Assembly (NCBI RefSeq): GCF_009763245.1
Contig: NZ_WKJZ01000001.1
Coordinates: 558,001 to 622,000 of the forward strand
From: Pseudomonas xionganensis
GTDB taxonomy: Bacteria; Pseudomonadota; Gammaproteobacteria; Pseudomonadales; Pseudomonadaceae
Direction of reading: 5' to 3'
Length of the DNA: 64,000 bases
A program made the translations under genes and the position numbers. This document shows positions 63,653-64,000 of this stretch, in pieces (within the stretch, counting starts at the first letter, position 1; each line of letters starts with the position of its first letter). The notes beneath the pieces were generated by a model. That model was not told the origin of the DNA, did no database searches, and worked only from the letters and a program-made list of their open reading frames with translations.

Positions 63653-63841
63653 ATGAAAAGCAACGTGGGTACATTGGATCGCAGTTTGCGTATCGCCGCC
63701 GGCCTGGTGCTGATCGGCCTCAGCCTGTCCGGCGTGATCGGCCTGTGGGGCCTGATCGGTGTGGTGCCGCTGGCCACCGGAGTCTTCCGCTTCTGCCCGG
63801 CCTATCCGCTGCTGGGCATCAATACCTGCAAGAAGTCCTGA
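63653..63841 (+). CDS. DUF2892 membrane protein (YgaP-like transmembrane domain)
   Basis: A 62-residue protein with two helices (about 12-45) and the ending FRFCPAYPLLGINTCKK typical of DUF2892. In YgaP this domain is fused to a rhodanese; here it stands alone in a sulfur operon. GGAG site 9 bp upstream. Last gene before a terminator. Confidence 0.88.
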   Translation: MKSNVGTLDRSLRIAAGLVLIGLSLSGVIGLWGLIGVVPLATGVFRFCPAYPLLGINTCKKS

Positions 63842-63848
63842 TGACCTA

Positions 63849-63884
63849 GCCGGCGCCTGGATGGGCGCCGGCTTAGCCTTGTTA
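63849..63884 (+). terminator. Terminator after the sulfur operon
   Basis: GCCGGCGCC-TGGATG-GGCGCCGGC, perfect 9-bp arms, followed by the modest T-rich TTAGCCTTGTT. Confidence 0.7.
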
Positions 63885-63889
63885 GCCGT

Positions 63890-64000
63890 TGAAAAACGTA
63901 GGCGAGGCAGCCAGTGCAAGGCAAAAACAGGCGAAGAAGCGGAGTTTACGAGCTGTAAATGAGCATTACTCGCTTCGCTCGCCCCTTCGGGGCCGCACTG
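63890..64000. repeat. Long palindromic dispersed repeat (copy 2, cut by window edge)
   Basis: Shares the core GCAAGGCAAAAACAGGCG... through TTTAC and GTAAATGAGCATT with the copy at 15607-15727. The second arm differs: after the tip it reads into TCGCTTCGCTCGCCCCTTCGG rather than GCCTGTTTTT, so this copy is partly changed or truncated. Confidence 0.75.

Overview
The window is a GC-rich, gene-dense chromosomal segment from a Pseudomonas-type gammaproteobacterium. The call rests on recognisable Pseudomonas families and on gene order. As I remember the P. aeruginosa PAO1 map, the blocks match PA5487-PA5505 (diguanylate cyclase to metQ, with nrdJ missing between thrB and znuA), PA0114-PA0102 (cytochrome oxidase to carbonic anhydrase), PA0069-PA0065, trpI-trpBA, and PA0285-PA0291 (GGDEF-EAL, desA, GGDEF, OprE-type porin). 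I saw no tRNA, rRNA, prophage, insertion sequence or CRISPR array.

Layout: 0-3.7 kb holds a truncated diguanylate cyclase, an EEP nuclease, dsbA, two cytochromes c and engB. The engB-polA gap carries a well-supported ErsA small RNA with an AlgU-type promoter. Then come polA, a DUF2782 protein, thrB, the divergent zinc uptake locus (znuA / zur-znuC-znuB) and methionine uptake (metNIQ) behind a possibly pseudoknotted leader. From 14 to 23.5 kb lie a Tim44-like protein and the aa3 cytochrome c oxidase operon with its assembly factors (Cox11, SURF1, CtaA, CyoE, SCO). From 23.8 to 39.7 kb is a mixed block: a hypothetical protein, carbonic anhydrases, a radical SAM protein, a tandem Usp, prlC-yheV ending in three tandem structured repeats, dodecin, trpI/trpBA, PBP7 and a chromate transporter.

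The most distinctive part is 40.0-57.5 kb. Eight minus-strand signalling genes are packed head to tail: GGDEF-EAL, REC-HDOD, four paralogous histidine kinases (one of 1736 residues with two GAF and six PAS domains), a single-domain REC, and an Hpt-REC-REC-GGDEF protein. The last six overlap each other by 4-8 nt at their stop/start codons. This looks like one multi-input phosphorelay with a c-di-GMP synthase at one end and a c-di-GMP phosphodiesterase at the other.

The right end holds desA, a PAS-GGDEF protein, an OprD/OprE-type porin behind a sigma-54-like promoter with paired upstream palindromes, and a sulfur-responsive module: OsmC divergent from a BigR/SqrR-like ArsR regulator, two YeeE/YedE half-transporters and a DUF2892 protein. 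Several palindromic intergenic repeats occur, including one element present twice (about 15.6 kb and at the right edge).
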